Positions 1 through 8,967 of a DNA stretch of 64,000 nucleotides are shown one piece after another. The notes below the pieces were generated by a model. That model was given only the letters and a program-made list of their open reading frames with translations. It did not search any database and was not told the DNA's origin. Both the position numbers and the translations under genes were made by a program. Source of the DNA: Chryseobacterium cheonjiense (lineage in GTDB: Bacteria > Bacteroidota > Bacteroidia > Flavobacteriales > Weeksellaceae); the NCBI RefSeq assembly GCF_012927265.1, contig NZ_JABBGF010000001.1:990502-1054501 (forward strand). The letters are read 5' to 3'. Every line of letters begins with the position of its first letter. The first letter of the stretch is position 1.

Positions 1-1463
1 TAGCCGTCTTCATCTTTAATGGCACCGTCTCCGGAAAAATAATAGCCGTTATATTGTGACAGATAGCTGCTTTGGAAACGCTCATTGTCATTCCAGATTC
101 CAAGCAGGGCTCCCGGCGGAAGAGGAAGTTTAATCACGAGGTAGCCTTCGTGATGCGCATCCAGTTCATATCCGTTTTCGTCAAAAATTTTAATATCATA
201 ACCCGGAACGGGTTTTCCGGCGGAAGCTCTTTTTATAGTATAATTTTCATCGGAAGTCATTAATCCCAGCATCGGCCAGCCGGATTCCGTCTGCCACCAA
301 TGGTCAATAGCGGGAACTCCGATATGTTTTGCAAACCAGTCTAATGTTGCTACATCGCATCTTTCTCCGGCCAGAAACTGCTTTTTGAAATGGCTCAGAT
401 CATATTCCTTTACCAGTTCTCCGTTGGGATCTTCTTTTTTAATCGCTCTTATCGCTGTTGGTGCCGTGAACATTACCGAAACTTTATATTCTGAAATAAC
501 TCTCCAGAAAGTTCCGGCATCGGGTGTCATAATCGGTTTGCCTTCAAAAATAATAGTTGTATTCCTGTTGATGAGAGGTCCGTACACCGAAAAGCTATGT
601 CCTACGGCCCATCCGAAATCAGAAGCTGCCCAATAGGTTTCACCCGGTTCTACACCATAAATATAATTCATGGAAAATTTCAGTGCGGTTGCATAGCCGC
701 CTGTATCTCTTACGATGCCTTTTGGCTTTCCCGTTGTTCCGGAAGTATACAGCAGATAGAGCGGATGTGTCGATTCAACAGAAATGCAGTCTGCGGATTC
801 CGATTTTTGAACCAATTCTTCATAATCGATCAATCCGTCAAACATTTCATGTTGATTGTCTACCAGTTTCCTGTTGAACACGATAATGTTTTCTACTTTA
901 TCCTGTGCTAGTTCAATGGCTTTTTCCACCAAAGGCAGATAGGGGATTCTTTTGGCGATTTCCACTCCTGCTGTTGCGGTGATTAAAGCTTTGGGTTTGC
1001 AGTCGTCAATTCTCACTACAAGTTCATGCGGTGCAAATCCTCCGAAAACAACATTATGAATAACGCCGATCCGTGCACAGGCCAGCATGGCAAAAAGCGT
1101 TTGCGGAATCATCGACATATAAATGACTGCCGTATCTCCTTTTTGCAGGCCTAAAGAAACCAACCCTCCGGCAAGCTTTGAAATCTCTTTTTTTGCCTGA
1201 CTGAAGGTATAGGTTTTCTTTTGGCAGGTAACCGGAGAATCATACACAATAGCGATCTGCTCTCCAAATCCTTCTTCAATGTGTTTATCAATACACAGGT
1301 AGCACATATTGAGCTTTCCGTCGGGAAACCATTGGTTGTAATGATTCTCATCACTTGATGCAATGATTTCAGGAAATTTAAACCAACCGATTTCCTGAGC
1401 CTGTTTTTTCCAGAAATTCTCTTTATTTTCTATGCTTTGTGCAAATAAATCGTCTGTATTCAT
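1..1463 (-). CDS. prpE: Short-chain acyl-CoA synthetase (propionate/acetate--CoA ligase), C-terminus beyond window
   Basis: AMP-forming ligase that activates acetate or propionate to its CoA thioester. Translation from the ATG at 1461-1463 gives about 487 residues and is still open at the window edge, so the C-terminal lysine-bearing lid domain is missing. Visible are the P-loop YTSGTTGKPKG, ACARIGVIHNVVFGGFAPHE in the N-terminal domain, YWAASDFGWAVGHS and DHWWQTESGWP. The wording of these blocks, with RDTGGYA after the P-loop, is closer to PrpE-type propionyl-CoA synthetases than to classical Acs, but acetate is also possible. It lies 88 bp downstream of the receiver protein and symporter-kinase genes on the same strand, an arrangement like the CrbSR-acs acetate switch. 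The substrate is inferred. Confidence 0.85.
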   Translation of the reverse strand, partial: MNTDDLFAQSIENKENFWKKQAQEIGWFKFPEIIASSDENHYNQWFPDGKLNMCYLCIDKHIEEGFGEQIAIVYDSPVTCQKKTYTFSQAKKEISKLAGGLVSLGLQKGDTAVIYMSMIPQTLFAMLACARIGVIHNVVFGGFAPHELVVRIDDCKPKALITATAGVEIAKRIPYLPLVEKAIELAQDKVENIIVFNRKLVDNQHEMFDGLIDYEELVQKSESADCISVESTHPLYLLYTSGTTGKPKGIVRDTGGYATALKFSMNYIYGVEPGETYWAASDFGWAVGHSFSVYGPLINRNTTIIFEGKPIMTPDAGTFWRVISEYKVSVMFTAPTAIRAIKKEDPNGELVKEYDLSHFKKQFLAGERCDVATLDWFAKHIGVPAIDHWWQTESGWPMLGLMTSDENYTIKRASAGKPVPGYDIKIFDENGYELDAHHEGYLVIKLPLPPGALLGIWNDNERFQSSYLSQYNGYYFSGDGAIKDEDG

Positions 1464-1527
1464 ATGGTATTGTGTTTTAGGTTATGGTGAGACACAGTTA
1501 ATGAAGAACCTATTTTAACTTTTAAAT

Positions 1528-1544
1528 AACAATTTGAAATTGTT
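1528..1544. promoter_or_regulatory. Perfect palindrome between receiver gene and acyl-CoA synthetase
   Basis: AACAATTT-g-AAATTGTT is a 17-bp perfect palindrome in the 88-bp gap upstream of the acyl-CoA synthetase. It could be an operator. It is AT-rich, so chance is a real alternative. Confidence 0.3.
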
Positions 1545-1551
1545 GTGATCT

Positions 1552-1911
1552 TCAAAACATATCTTCAATCTGCTGCATCAGCTTTTTGATTGAATAAGGC
1601 TTGATTACATACGCATCGGCTCCCATTTCCATGCCTTTTTCGATATCTCTCGGGTTATTTTTTGCGCTCAGGAAAATGACTTTTGTGTCTTTTAATCTTT
1701 CGTCCTGTTTAATGATTTCCAACGTGCTGTAGCCGTCAAGATTAGGCATCATAATATCCAGCAGGATTACCTCCGGCACCATGGTTTTTAAGAATTCCAG
1801 TACTTCGGTTCCGTCTCTTGCGATATACACGTCGTAGCCGTTTTTCCTGAAACTGTATTCTAAGGACATCAAGATTTTGTGCTCATCATCCGCAATAATT
1901 ATTTTCTTCAT
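1552..1911 (-). CDS. Single-domain response regulator (receiver only)
   Basis: 119-residue CheY-like receiver with no output domain. The acidic pair is D8/D9, the phospho-acceptor is D52 in LLDIMMP, the switch residue is S82 in FLSAK and the conserved lysine is K104 in IKPY. Its start codon overlaps the stop of the upstream histidine kinase gene (ATGA), so the two are translationally coupled and almost certainly a cognate pair. Because it cannot bind DNA itself, it must act through a protein partner or a phosphorelay. This differs from the CrbR type, which has a DNA-binding domain. Confidence 0.9.
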   Translation of the reverse strand: MKKIIIADDEHKILMSLEYSFRKNGYDVYIARDGTEVLEFLKTMVPEVILLDIMMPNLDGYSTLEIIKQDERLKDTKVIFLSAKNNPRDIEKGMEMGADAYVIKPYSIKKLMQQIEDMF

Positions 1912-4622
1912 AGGTTGTGTTCATTTTGTTCAACTTCATTTTTATTATCTTTTATAATTTTAGGTAAAGAGATTGTAAAGGTTACACCCAATCCGCTGTT
2001 TTCCGCTGTTATGGTTCCCCCCTGAGCCTGAACGATCTTCTTGCAAATTGCAAGGCCCAGTCCGCTTCCTGTGGGTTTTAAAATATTTTGGTTCTTGGAC
2101 TGATAGAATTTGTCAAATATCATTTCAAGATCTTCCTCGGGAATGTGTTTTCCGGTGTTGAAAATTTTAATAATTAACTCATCTTCTTTTTCGGATAATT
2201 TGGTTTGTATGGTTCCCTGTTCGTCTGTAAATTTTAAAGCATTTCCCAGAATATTCTGAAAGAGCTGTATCATCCTTGCTTCATCGTATTCAAATATAAA
2301 CTGATTTAAAAGATTGACTTCACTGAGATGGATCTTTTTATTCTGAATAAGATGCAGAAGCGGGTTCAGTGCTTTTTTATAGGTTTCCATGATATTATTT
2401 TCCCTAATGTGCAGAGAGATCGCTCCATGTTCCAGTTTGTCGAGATAGAGAATATCATTAATGATTTCGCTCAGCCGGTCAGACTCTGTAATGATATTGT
2501 TTAAAAATTCTTTTTTAATTTCGGATGGAATATCCTCATCATCGGCTAAAATTTCCCCTGCCGACCGGATGGCTGTGATTGGCGTCCTCAGTTCATGGGC
2601 AACGGAATCCAGGAAATCGTCTTTCTGGCGGTCTTTTATAATAAGGCTTTCGTTGGCGTTTCTCAGGTCATCAGATAATTTCTGCAATTCTTCAGACTGT
2701 TCGGTCAGCTTTTTATTCATAGAGATATTTTCTTTAGATTCCTCTAAAATATTTAATACTTCTTTTAAAGAAATCTTGTCTTCTTTTGTAACACCTTCAA
2801 TCAAAATTTTTGCAGAAGCAGTTCCTATTCTTCCGGCTAATAAATTTTCTGAGAATTTGATGAACCGGGAATCTGCTGTTTCCGTTTGGGAGTCAATACT
2901 GTATTTTAAATTGAAAATTCTCAGTGCTTGCTCTGTTTTATTTTTGCCTAAAAATCGTTCCAAAATATTTTTAATATCCGAAATATAAGCTTTGCCGCGC
3001 CAGATGAATGCATTTTCGTGATTCAGTATATATTTGTCGATATCTACATACAGTTCTGCAAAGTTTCTCTCGCGGTAATTGCCTTTAATGCTTACCGAAA
3101 TAATTGCAAAAAGACCTGTATTGACCAACAGAGACCAGAAAAAAATCTGTGGAATCCTGTCTAAATAAGGAATATTGAAAAATGCGAAAATGTTGTACAT
3201 ATCTCTCAAAACACCTTTAAATTCCTGGTTGTAAGAGAAATAATACTGCGGGATAATCAGTCCGAAATAGCAGATTACCAATCCGGCGAGCAATCCTGCA
3301 ACAGCACCTTTATAACTTCCTCTTCTCCAGAAAATAGCCCCGAAAAATGCCGGTGCCAATTGGGCAATGATTACAAATGAAATCAGACCCACCGAATCGA
3401 GTGAAGTTTTTAGAATGAAGTACTTATAAAAGGCAAACGCCATAATAATCAACGCAAAAATGCTGAATTTTCTGATGTTGGTAATATTCCGTGTATTTTG
3501 ACTTTCGTTCTCTGATTTGAATTTGCCCAATAATCCGTATGGAATGATAAGGTTGTTGGAAAGCATGATGGATAAGGTAATTGCGGAAATGATAATCATT
3601 GATATAGAGGAACTTAATCCTCCGAGAAATACCAAGACCGTAATCAGTGTATTGTTAAAATGCTGCGGAATCAGGATGGAGTAGAACTCAGGATTGACAT
3701 TCTGTCCGTTAAAAATTAATCTTCCGCCCCACGCAATCGGAAAGATAAAAAATGTAAAAATTAAAAGATACAAAGGGAAAAACCAAATGGCTGTTTTAAT
3801 GTGCTTTTCCTTCCTGTTTTCTACAATCGCCGTGTGAAACTGTCTTGGAAGTATACAGATGGCTGTTCCTGATATCATACAGAGAATCATCCAGTTTAAT
3901 GCGCCTTCAATTCCGTTAAAGGTATTTTTCTCTTTAAAATCTTTAAACTGACTGGCCTTTTGATAAATATCCGAAAAACCATCAAATACGAAGTAAATAA
4001 CGAAAAGTCCTAAAATAATAATGAAGAAAAGTTTCAGGAAGCTTTCAAGCGCAATTGCGGAGATTATTCCTAACCGTTTTTCGGATGCATCGACATATCT
4101 CGTTCCGTAATAGGATGCAAATACGGCAATAAGAACCACCACGAAAGTAGCATTATCCGTAAGAATATTTTTCGAAATGGCGGTCTCTGTTACCAGGTGA
4201 AAGGTCTCGGAAATGGCTTTGATTTGCAGCCCGATATAAGGCACAACTGCCAGAAGACATACGATGGTAATCATTGCACTGAAGCTTCTGCTGTTTCCAT
4301 ACCGCAGGGAAATAAAATCGGCAAGACTGCTTATTTTATTTACTCTTGAAATCCTTACAATGCGTGTATTAATATAGATCCATGCAGGAATGATGATGAT
4401 GGGACCTATGTAGATCGGAAGGTAGTTGAGCCCGCTGTTTGCCGCAACACCTATACTTCCGTAGTACGTCCACGCTGTACAGTATACAGCCAGGGAAAGT
4501 GCATAGATATAGGGATTGTTGATCCAGAGCTTGCTTTTCTTTTTCTCTGCCAGATAGGCAACCAGGAACAAAAGCGCCAGATAAAATAAAACTACAGTAA
4601 ATAAAGCAAAACTACTCATCAT
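1908..4622 (-). CDS. Sodium:solute symporter-like sensor histidine kinase (SSF-STAC-HisKA-HATPase)
   Basis: 904-residue hybrid in the inner membrane. Residues 1 to about 500 form a multi-helix SSF (PutP-like) transporter body, including LAVYCTAWTYYGSIG. Around residues 575-640 is a STAC-like helical segment (FSENLLAGRIGTASAKILIE), then a coiled linker, a HisKA domain with H-box VAHELRTPITAIR (phospho-acceptor H676), and an HATPase domain with N-box NILGNALKF and G-box GSGLGLAIC. The architecture matches CbrA/CrbS kinases, which sense nutrients such as histidine or acetate. The gene lies beside an acyl-CoA synthetase, so acetate or propionate is the likely cue (inference). It overlaps the downstream receiver by 4 bp and the upstream small membrane gene by 11 bp. 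Confidence 0.92.
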   Translation of the reverse strand: MMSSFALFTVVLFYLALLFLVAYLAEKKKSKLWINNPYIYALSLAVYCTAWTYYGSIGVAANSGLNYLPIYIGPIIIIPAWIYINTRIVRISRVNKISSLADFISLRYGNSRSFSAMITIVCLLAVVPYIGLQIKAISETFHLVTETAISKNILTDNATFVVVLIAVFASYYGTRYVDASEKRLGIISAIALESFLKLFFIIILGLFVIYFVFDGFSDIYQKASQFKDFKEKNTFNGIEGALNWMILCMISGTAICILPRQFHTAIVENRKEKHIKTAIWFFPLYLLIFTFFIFPIAWGGRLIFNGQNVNPEFYSILIPQHFNNTLITVLVFLGGLSSSISMIIISAITLSIMLSNNLIIPYGLLGKFKSENESQNTRNITNIRKFSIFALIIMAFAFYKYFILKTSLDSVGLISFVIIAQLAPAFFGAIFWRRGSYKGAVAGLLAGLVICYFGLIIPQYYFSYNQEFKGVLRDMYNIFAFFNIPYLDRIPQIFFWSLLVNTGLFAIISVSIKGNYRERNFAELYVDIDKYILNHENAFIWRGKAYISDIKNILERFLGKNKTEQALRIFNLKYSIDSQTETADSRFIKFSENLLAGRIGTASAKILIEGVTKEDKISLKEVLNILEESKENISMNKKLTEQSEELQKLSDDLRNANESLIIKDRQKDDFLDSVAHELRTPITAIRSAGEILADDEDIPSEIKKEFLNNIITESDRLSEIINDILYLDKLEHGAISLHIRENNIMETYKKALNPLLHLIQNKKIHLSEVNLLNQFIFEYDEARMIQLFQNILGNALKFTDEQGTIQTKLSEKEDELIIKIFNTGKHIPEEDLEMIFDKFYQSKNQNILKPTGSGLGLAICKKIVQAQGGTITAENSGLGVTFTISLPKIIKDNKNEVEQNEHNL

Positions 4623-4806
4623 ATTTTTTTATGATTACAAAAGAAATAATGATGGAAATCATCCACAATACAAAAATATAAACGAGAATCATCGGATAGC
4701 CAAGCACCTCGCGGTCACTGTTGAACAGCAACGAAACAGGAATGCTGAAAGCAATCATAAGCCCGATGCTCAGAATGATTAATTTTTGTTCGTGCCTCTT
4801 TTTCAT
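4612..4806 (-). CDS. Small two-helix membrane protein upstream of SSF kinase
   Basis: 64 residues with two strongly hydrophobic segments, about 8-28 and 37-60, a charged N-terminus and the tail KKYDE. Its 3' end overlaps the start of the symporter-kinase by 11 bp, so it is co-translated with it. Small membrane subunits commonly sit upstream of SSF transporters (for example DUF485/DUF4212 before ActP-like genes), but I do not recognise this family. A role as a partner or assembly factor of the SSF domain is inferred from position only. Confidence 0.7.
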   Translation of the reverse strand: MKKRHEQKLIILSIGLMIAFSIPVSLLFNSDREVLGYPMILVYIFVLWMISIIISFVIIKKYDE

Positions 4807-4820
4807 AATTGATGATTGAT

Positions 4821-4875
4821 AAATGATAATTGATCATTTAACAGAAATACATCTGTCACTGATCAATTATCATTT
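4821..4875. terminator. Perfect 16-bp inverted repeat between small membrane genes
   Basis: AAATGATAATTGATCA at 4821-4836 and its exact complement at 4860-4875 flank a 23-nt loop. This could end the MFS transcript before the kinase operon, or act as an mRNA stabiliser. The stem is AT-rich, so terminator strength is uncertain. Confidence 0.5.
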
Positions 4876-4886
4876 TTAATTTATAA

Positions 4887-5114
4887 TTATTCTTTGTCGT
4901 CCGAATACTCTCCTGTTAACGAATAGTATCCGAAAATGGCCATTCCGCCGGAAATAATCGGCATCAGTACAAAGAGAATAATAATCCCGAACACCAGATC
5001 TTCCTGTTTTCCCGAAGTGATTTTCGGGATTCCCATTACGGTGATTCCGAAATATCCCACTACGAGAGCGATTGCGATCCAGAGTATGCCTAATATTTTT
5101 TTGAGTCCGTTCAT
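4887..5114 (-). CDS. Small two-helix membrane protein downstream of MFS transporter (DUF6814-like)
   Basis: 75 residues with hydrophobic segments at about 7-29 and 41-66, joined by a polar loop (GIPKITSGKQEDL), and an acidic tail. It follows the MFS transporter by 44 bp on the same strand. Small proteins of this kind (I believe DUF6814) accompany MFS permeases in Bacteroidetes, but the family call is from memory. The function is unknown. Confidence 0.65.
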   Translation of the reverse strand: MNGLKKILGILWIAIALVVGYFGITVMGIPKITSGKQEDLVFGIIILFVLMPIISGGMAIFGYYSLTGEYSDDKE

Positions 5115-5158
5115 TTTAGTTGTTTTAAAATTAATAAAAAAATTGCGCGATTCAGTGT

Positions 5159-6739
5159 TTAATCATGAATATTATTATTCTTGCTTTTAAGATAAAATAA
5201 GCCTATAAGCAAGCAGACTCCTGCTACACCGATAGGATACCAGAGCCCTTCCAGATACCATGTGGTGTGTCCGGCTTCTTTCCCGGTAGTTACCAGATAG
5301 GTCGCAACAGCAGGAAGTAGGCCTCCAAAAACGCCGTTTCCGATATGATATGGCAGAGACATTGAGGTGTAACGTATTCTTACCGGGAACATTTCTACCA
5401 GGAAAGCTGCAATAGGACCATACACCATCGTCACAAAAATCACCTGAATAAATACCATCAGAACAAGATACCATTTTGTGTTATCTGCTAATTTTATGGT
5501 TTGTGTTACTTTCGGCTCTTCAGCTTTTCCGTCTTTCATTACCGGGCCGTTTGCCGACCAGTGAATGAGGCTGTCTTTTTTTACCAGCGTACCATCGGTG
5601 AAAAGAGTTTCTTTGTGGAAGGTAACGAGGCTGTCTGTGGCGATTTCATTGTGTATTTTTGCTGTTCTTTTTTCTGAAATTCCGTTTGCGGCAACAGTTT
5701 TATTTTCAAGATTTACACTTTTGAACATGCTGTCATAAATAGGCCTGTATGCTAAAATAGCAATCAGCATTCCCGTCATCATCACGGCTTTTCGTCCGAT
5801 TTTATCCGAAAGCCACCCGAAGAAAACGAAGAATGGTGTTCCCAGAAATAATGCTGTTGCCATCAGTGAGTCAACCTGTGCAGATTCTACATTCATTACT
5901 TTTTGAAGGAAGCTCATGGCATAGAATTGTCCTGTGTACCAGATGACTCCTTGTCCCATCGCCGCTCCGAATAATGCCAATAAGACAAATTTGAAGTTGA
6001 ATTTATTCCCGAAGCTTTCTTTTAAAGGATTTTTTGAAGTTTTACCTTCACTTTTGGCTTTTGCAAACAGTGGAGATTCTTTCATGTTTCTTCGGATGAT
6101 ATATGAAACTCCTACCATTAGAATGGAGATCCAGAACGGTACCCTCCAGCCCCAGCCATCAAACTCTTCAGCTGAGAGTGTGGTTTTTGTTACCAAAATA
6201 ACGATTAACGAAATAAAAAGCCCCGCTGTTGCCGTTGTCTGGATCCAGGAAGTCCAATAGCCTCTTCTTCCGGGCTGTGCATACTCTGCAACATAAGTTG
6301 CCGCACCTCCGTATTCTCCTCCAAGGGCTAACCCTTGCAGTAATCTTAAAATTAAAACTAAAACCGGCGCCAGAAAACCGATGGTTTCATAACTGGGAAT
6401 ACATCCGATGAGGAATGTCGAAAACCCCATGATGAGTAACGTTACCAGGAATGTATATTTTCTTCCGATAATGTCGCCCAGTCTGCCGAAAAATAAGGCT
6501 CCGAAAGGTCTTACGACAAATCCTGCCGCGAAAGTAGCTAAGGTAGATAAAAATGCTGCGGTCGGGTTATCCGACGGAAAAAATTTCGTGGCTAAAACAA
6601 CAGCCAGACTCCCGAAGATGTAGAAGTCGTACCATTCTATTAATGTTCCGAGTGACGATGCCGTAATCACGCCCCAAATCGTGCGATTTTTTTGTCTTTC
6701 GGTCATATTCTCGTAGCTTACTTGATTGTTATCGCTCAT
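5159..6739 (-). CDS. MFS transporter, metabolite:H+ symporter (MHS) type
   Basis: 526-residue inner-membrane permease. ITASSLGTLIEWYDFYIFG at the start, GRLGDIIGRKYT in loop 2-3 and GGEYGGAATYVAEYA in helix 5 are classic MHS-family (ProP/KgtP/ShiA-like) signatures for carboxylate or betaine uptake. About 85 polar residues (338-422) interrupt helices in the second half, which makes the protein longer than the usual 430-450. The neighbouring porin and acyl-CoA synthetase suggest a small organic acid as substrate (inference). Confidence 0.9.
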   Translation of the reverse strand: MSDNNQVSYENMTERQKNRTIWGVITASSLGTLIEWYDFYIFGSLAVVLATKFFPSDNPTAAFLSTLATFAAGFVVRPFGALFFGRLGDIIGRKYTFLVTLLIMGFSTFLIGCIPSYETIGFLAPVLVLILRLLQGLALGGEYGGAATYVAEYAQPGRRGYWTSWIQTTATAGLFISLIVILVTKTTLSAEEFDGWGWRVPFWISILMVGVSYIIRRNMKESPLFAKAKSEGKTSKNPLKESFGNKFNFKFVLLALFGAAMGQGVIWYTGQFYAMSFLQKVMNVESAQVDSLMATALFLGTPFFVFFGWLSDKIGRKAVMMTGMLIAILAYRPIYDSMFKSVNLENKTVAANGISEKRTAKIHNEIATDSLVTFHKETLFTDGTLVKKDSLIHWSANGPVMKDGKAEEPKVTQTIKLADNTKWYLVLMVFIQVIFVTMVYGPIAAFLVEMFPVRIRYTSMSLPYHIGNGVFGGLLPAVATYLVTTGKEAGHTTWYLEGLWYPIGVAGVCLLIGLFYLKSKNNNIHD

Positions 6740-6831
6740 ATGATTAATTTTTATGTTAATTTGAATTGATATTTAGTTTTCTTAATTGATTTTATCCGCT
6801 TAAATAATCTTAATGGTTAAAATTCAAAGTT

Positions 6832-8211
6832 TTACAGGTAAATCTGAAATTGTATTATAAATTCTCCTTTGGAAGAAGGGCTTTCTGCAGGGCTTGTATA
6901 AACAGGCCTGCTGGAGTATTGGGTGGTAATCTTTGCGTGATGACCGTCGATGAACCAGTTAGCGCCGACATCGAATTGGGATGAAGATTTGTCGAAAGCC
7001 TCAAAACTTTTGTGAGTATACGCTGCGAAAGGCTGTATCCTGATTTTCGGTTTCTCAGCCTTACTTGGCAACAGCAATCCGGCTTGTGCGTAGATAATAT
7101 TACCGGTTCCGATGGTGGGCTGCAGGTTTCCCGGACCGGCAATAGCTTTATTTCCTACGAAATTCGGATCAGAAGAGGCAATATTCATAATCCCGATGTT
7201 TCTTATGTAGTTCGGGCCAAACTGATAATTGTAGTACCCTGCATAAGCTGAAACAGCCATCTTGTTTTTTGCATTTCCCAGAGGAATGTCTGCAAAAGCA
7301 TCAACAGCAAGAAGTGTTATGTCGTGCTTTTCAATATTTGAATTTACAGAAGTCCGGGTTCCGTCTTTCTGATGATAAAAGCCGGCGCCAAGATTAAAGA
7401 CCTTCTTTGTTCCTAAATAAGATCCTACCTTGAAAGGCAATAGATTGGATTCTTCATCCAGAAACTGATATTCTACATATCCGGCTTTTGAAAAATTGGG
7501 ATTTCCGTTGTTATCTACTGCAACGGCTTTTGCCGGATCTGCAACATTTGCCGGCACCAAATCTGTCGCAAAGGGTTTGTTCAGGCTGAAACGGTATTCC
7601 AGTTTTCCGTATTTTCCTTTGGCAAACATACCAAGTTGTCTGGCGAACTGATCCGAATTGTCAATCAGCGGCCATGTGAAAATAGGAGAGTCTACTGTAA
7701 GAAAATTTAAGGTCGAGCCCATGGTCATCCGGGAAAGTCCCATGTAATAGTGGAGACCGGCACCTAAAGACAAACTGAATTTTCCTGCTTCTCCGGGTAA
7801 AATAACGGCATATTCATTCCAGGCATCATGGAAAAACAGCTGCGGCTTTTTACCGTTTCCGTATCCTCCTGTTCCAGAAGTTCCGGATCCGCCTCCATTA
7901 ATAAAGGTTTGATTATTAATTCCGAAATGAGCCAGAATCATATATCTTTTGGAAATTTGGGCGTATGCTAAAGTACGTAATCTTCTGTTTCCCAGACTCC
8001 ATGAATTGTCAGTAGCTTCACCGCCAACCATGCTTCCGGGATTCATTTGGGTATTTCTTACCCAGAACTGGTCCCATAAAATAAATCTGATGTATTTATC
8101 ACCCTGCTGATTGAGGTTTATCTTTAATCCGCTTCCATAATCAGGTGAACCCTGGGAATATAAAGTATTGCTGATTAATACAAATCCAATGATAATAAGT
8201 ATTCTCTTCAT
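6832..8211 (-). CDS. Outer-membrane beta-barrel porin
   Basis: 459 residues with a signal peptide ending near LYSQGSPDYG. The rest is alternating hydrophobic/polar beta strands rich in Tyr, Trp and Gly, with the terminal strand FIIQFQIYL ending in a hydrophobic residue, typical of Bacteroidetes porins. A Gly/Ser-rich stretch (GGGSGTSGTGGYGNGKK) is probably an extracellular loop. It lies 92 bp upstream of the MFS gene on the same strand, giving a plausible outer plus inner membrane uptake route. The substrate is unknown. Confidence 0.85.
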   Translation of the reverse strand: MKRILIIIGFVLISNTLYSQGSPDYGSGLKINLNQQGDKYIRFILWDQFWVRNTQMNPGSMVGGEATDNSWSLGNRRLRTLAYAQISKRYMILAHFGINNQTFINGGGSGTSGTGGYGNGKKPQLFFHDAWNEYAVILPGEAGKFSLSLGAGLHYYMGLSRMTMGSTLNFLTVDSPIFTWPLIDNSDQFARQLGMFAKGKYGKLEYRFSLNKPFATDLVPANVADPAKAVAVDNNGNPNFSKAGYVEYQFLDEESNLLPFKVGSYLGTKKVFNLGAGFYHQKDGTRTSVNSNIEKHDITLLAVDAFADIPLGNAKNKMAVSAYAGYYNYQFGPNYIRNIGIMNIASSDPNFVGNKAIAGPGNLQPTIGTGNIIYAQAGLLLPSKAEKPKIRIQPFAAYTHKSFEAFDKSSSQFDVGANWFIDGHHAKITTQYSSRPVYTSPAESPSSKGEFIIQFQIYL

Positions 8212-8390
8212 AAATTATTAATTTTTGGCGTTGTTTTTTGTGAAAGCCAAATTGTAATTAATAATTTATTTATAAAAATTTAATATATATTAAAGGTAAT
8301 CATATATATAAAACTTTGGTTTGAACCGAAATAAAGAAAAATTTAATCTAATATATATTCTAAATAACTCATTAACAGTTTGATAATATA

Positions 8391-8807
8391 TTATTTTTTA
8401 AACCGTTCCCATTTGATGAGCATATATTTATCTGCAAATTGGGTAATGATGAGACCTGAGTTTTTAATATTTTCCTCCTTAGACATATACTCGAGCAATT
8501 CGTTCTGTTTAAGGATTTTATATACCGGATGGAATTCTGAATGTGGTGGCCTTGTAATATTGTATTTCCTGATCCATGAACTGATAGTGACATGAGACAC
8601 GCCGATAATTCGCTCTATTTCACGGTAGCTTAACCCTTCAAGATAAAGCTGTAATGCTTTGGTTACATAGTAATCATCAATTTGTTTTCCCAGCTTTTTT
8701 ACAGTAAAATAATACTGGCAATCTTTGCATAGAAAGCGTTGCTTATTATTAACAATACCGCTTTTTACCACTTTGCTGCCTTTGCATTTTGGACAGTTAT
8801 TTTCCAT
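8391..8807 (-). CDS. Stand-alone InsA-like zinc-ribbon/HTH protein (IS1-type, no DDE domain)
   Basis: 138 residues. The N-terminal zinc ribbon has two CxxC knuckles (CPKC and CKDC, with the InsA-like QRFLCKDCQYYF), followed by an HTH (YLEGLSYREIERIIGVSHVTISSWIRKY) like the DNA-binding half of IS1 transposase. The rest (about 95-138) is unrelated to a catalytic domain. No insB frame and no IS terminal repeats lie nearby. It may therefore be a transposase fragment retained as a DNA-binding regulator rather than an active IS. It sits alone between the porin and the arg operon, divergent from the latter. Confidence 0.75.
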   Translation of the reverse strand: MENNCPKCKGSKVVKSGIVNNKQRFLCKDCQYYFTVKKLGKQIDDYYVTKALQLYLEGLSYREIERIIGVSHVTISSWIRKYNITRPPHSEFHPVYKILKQNELLEYMSKEENIKNSGLIITQFADKYMLIKWERFKK

Positions 8808-8818
8808 AACTATATATT

Positions 8819-8847
8819 TTTAGCAAATATATAATAATTTAGCAAAT
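8819..8847 (-). promoter_or_regulatory. Promoter and duplicated tttagcaaat element upstream of InsA-like gene
   Basis: TTTAGCAAAT occurs at 8819-8828 and again at 8838-8847, a 19-bp period, each embedded in near-palindromic AT sequence. On the minus strand 8824-8831 reads TATATTTG, a match to the Bacteroidetes -7 box TAnnTTTG. The duplicated element overlapping the promoter could be an autoregulatory operator (inference). Confidence 0.45.
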
Positions 8848-8913
8848 TATTAATTTAGTATAAAGATAAAATTACCTGTATATTAATTTTAATCAATAAA
8901 AATATCTATTTAA

Positions 8914-8946
8914 TTTGTTTATTACCGAAATTATATTTTAAATTTG
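8914..8946 (+). promoter_or_regulatory. Bacteroidetes-type promoter of the arginine cluster
   Basis: TTTG at 8914-8917, 21-nt spacer and TAAATTTG at 8939-8946 match the consensus TTTG / TAnnTTTG. The start codon of the first arg gene follows 21 nt later, so the leader is very short. Confidence 0.75.
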
Positions 8947-8967
8947 CCAAAAATTTTAGATAAATAA

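Noticed and set aside
2461-2988. 175-aa plus-strand frame
   Set aside because: Lies wholly antisense to the kinase domain of the SSF kinase; Ser/Phe-rich composition is typical of an antisense shadow.
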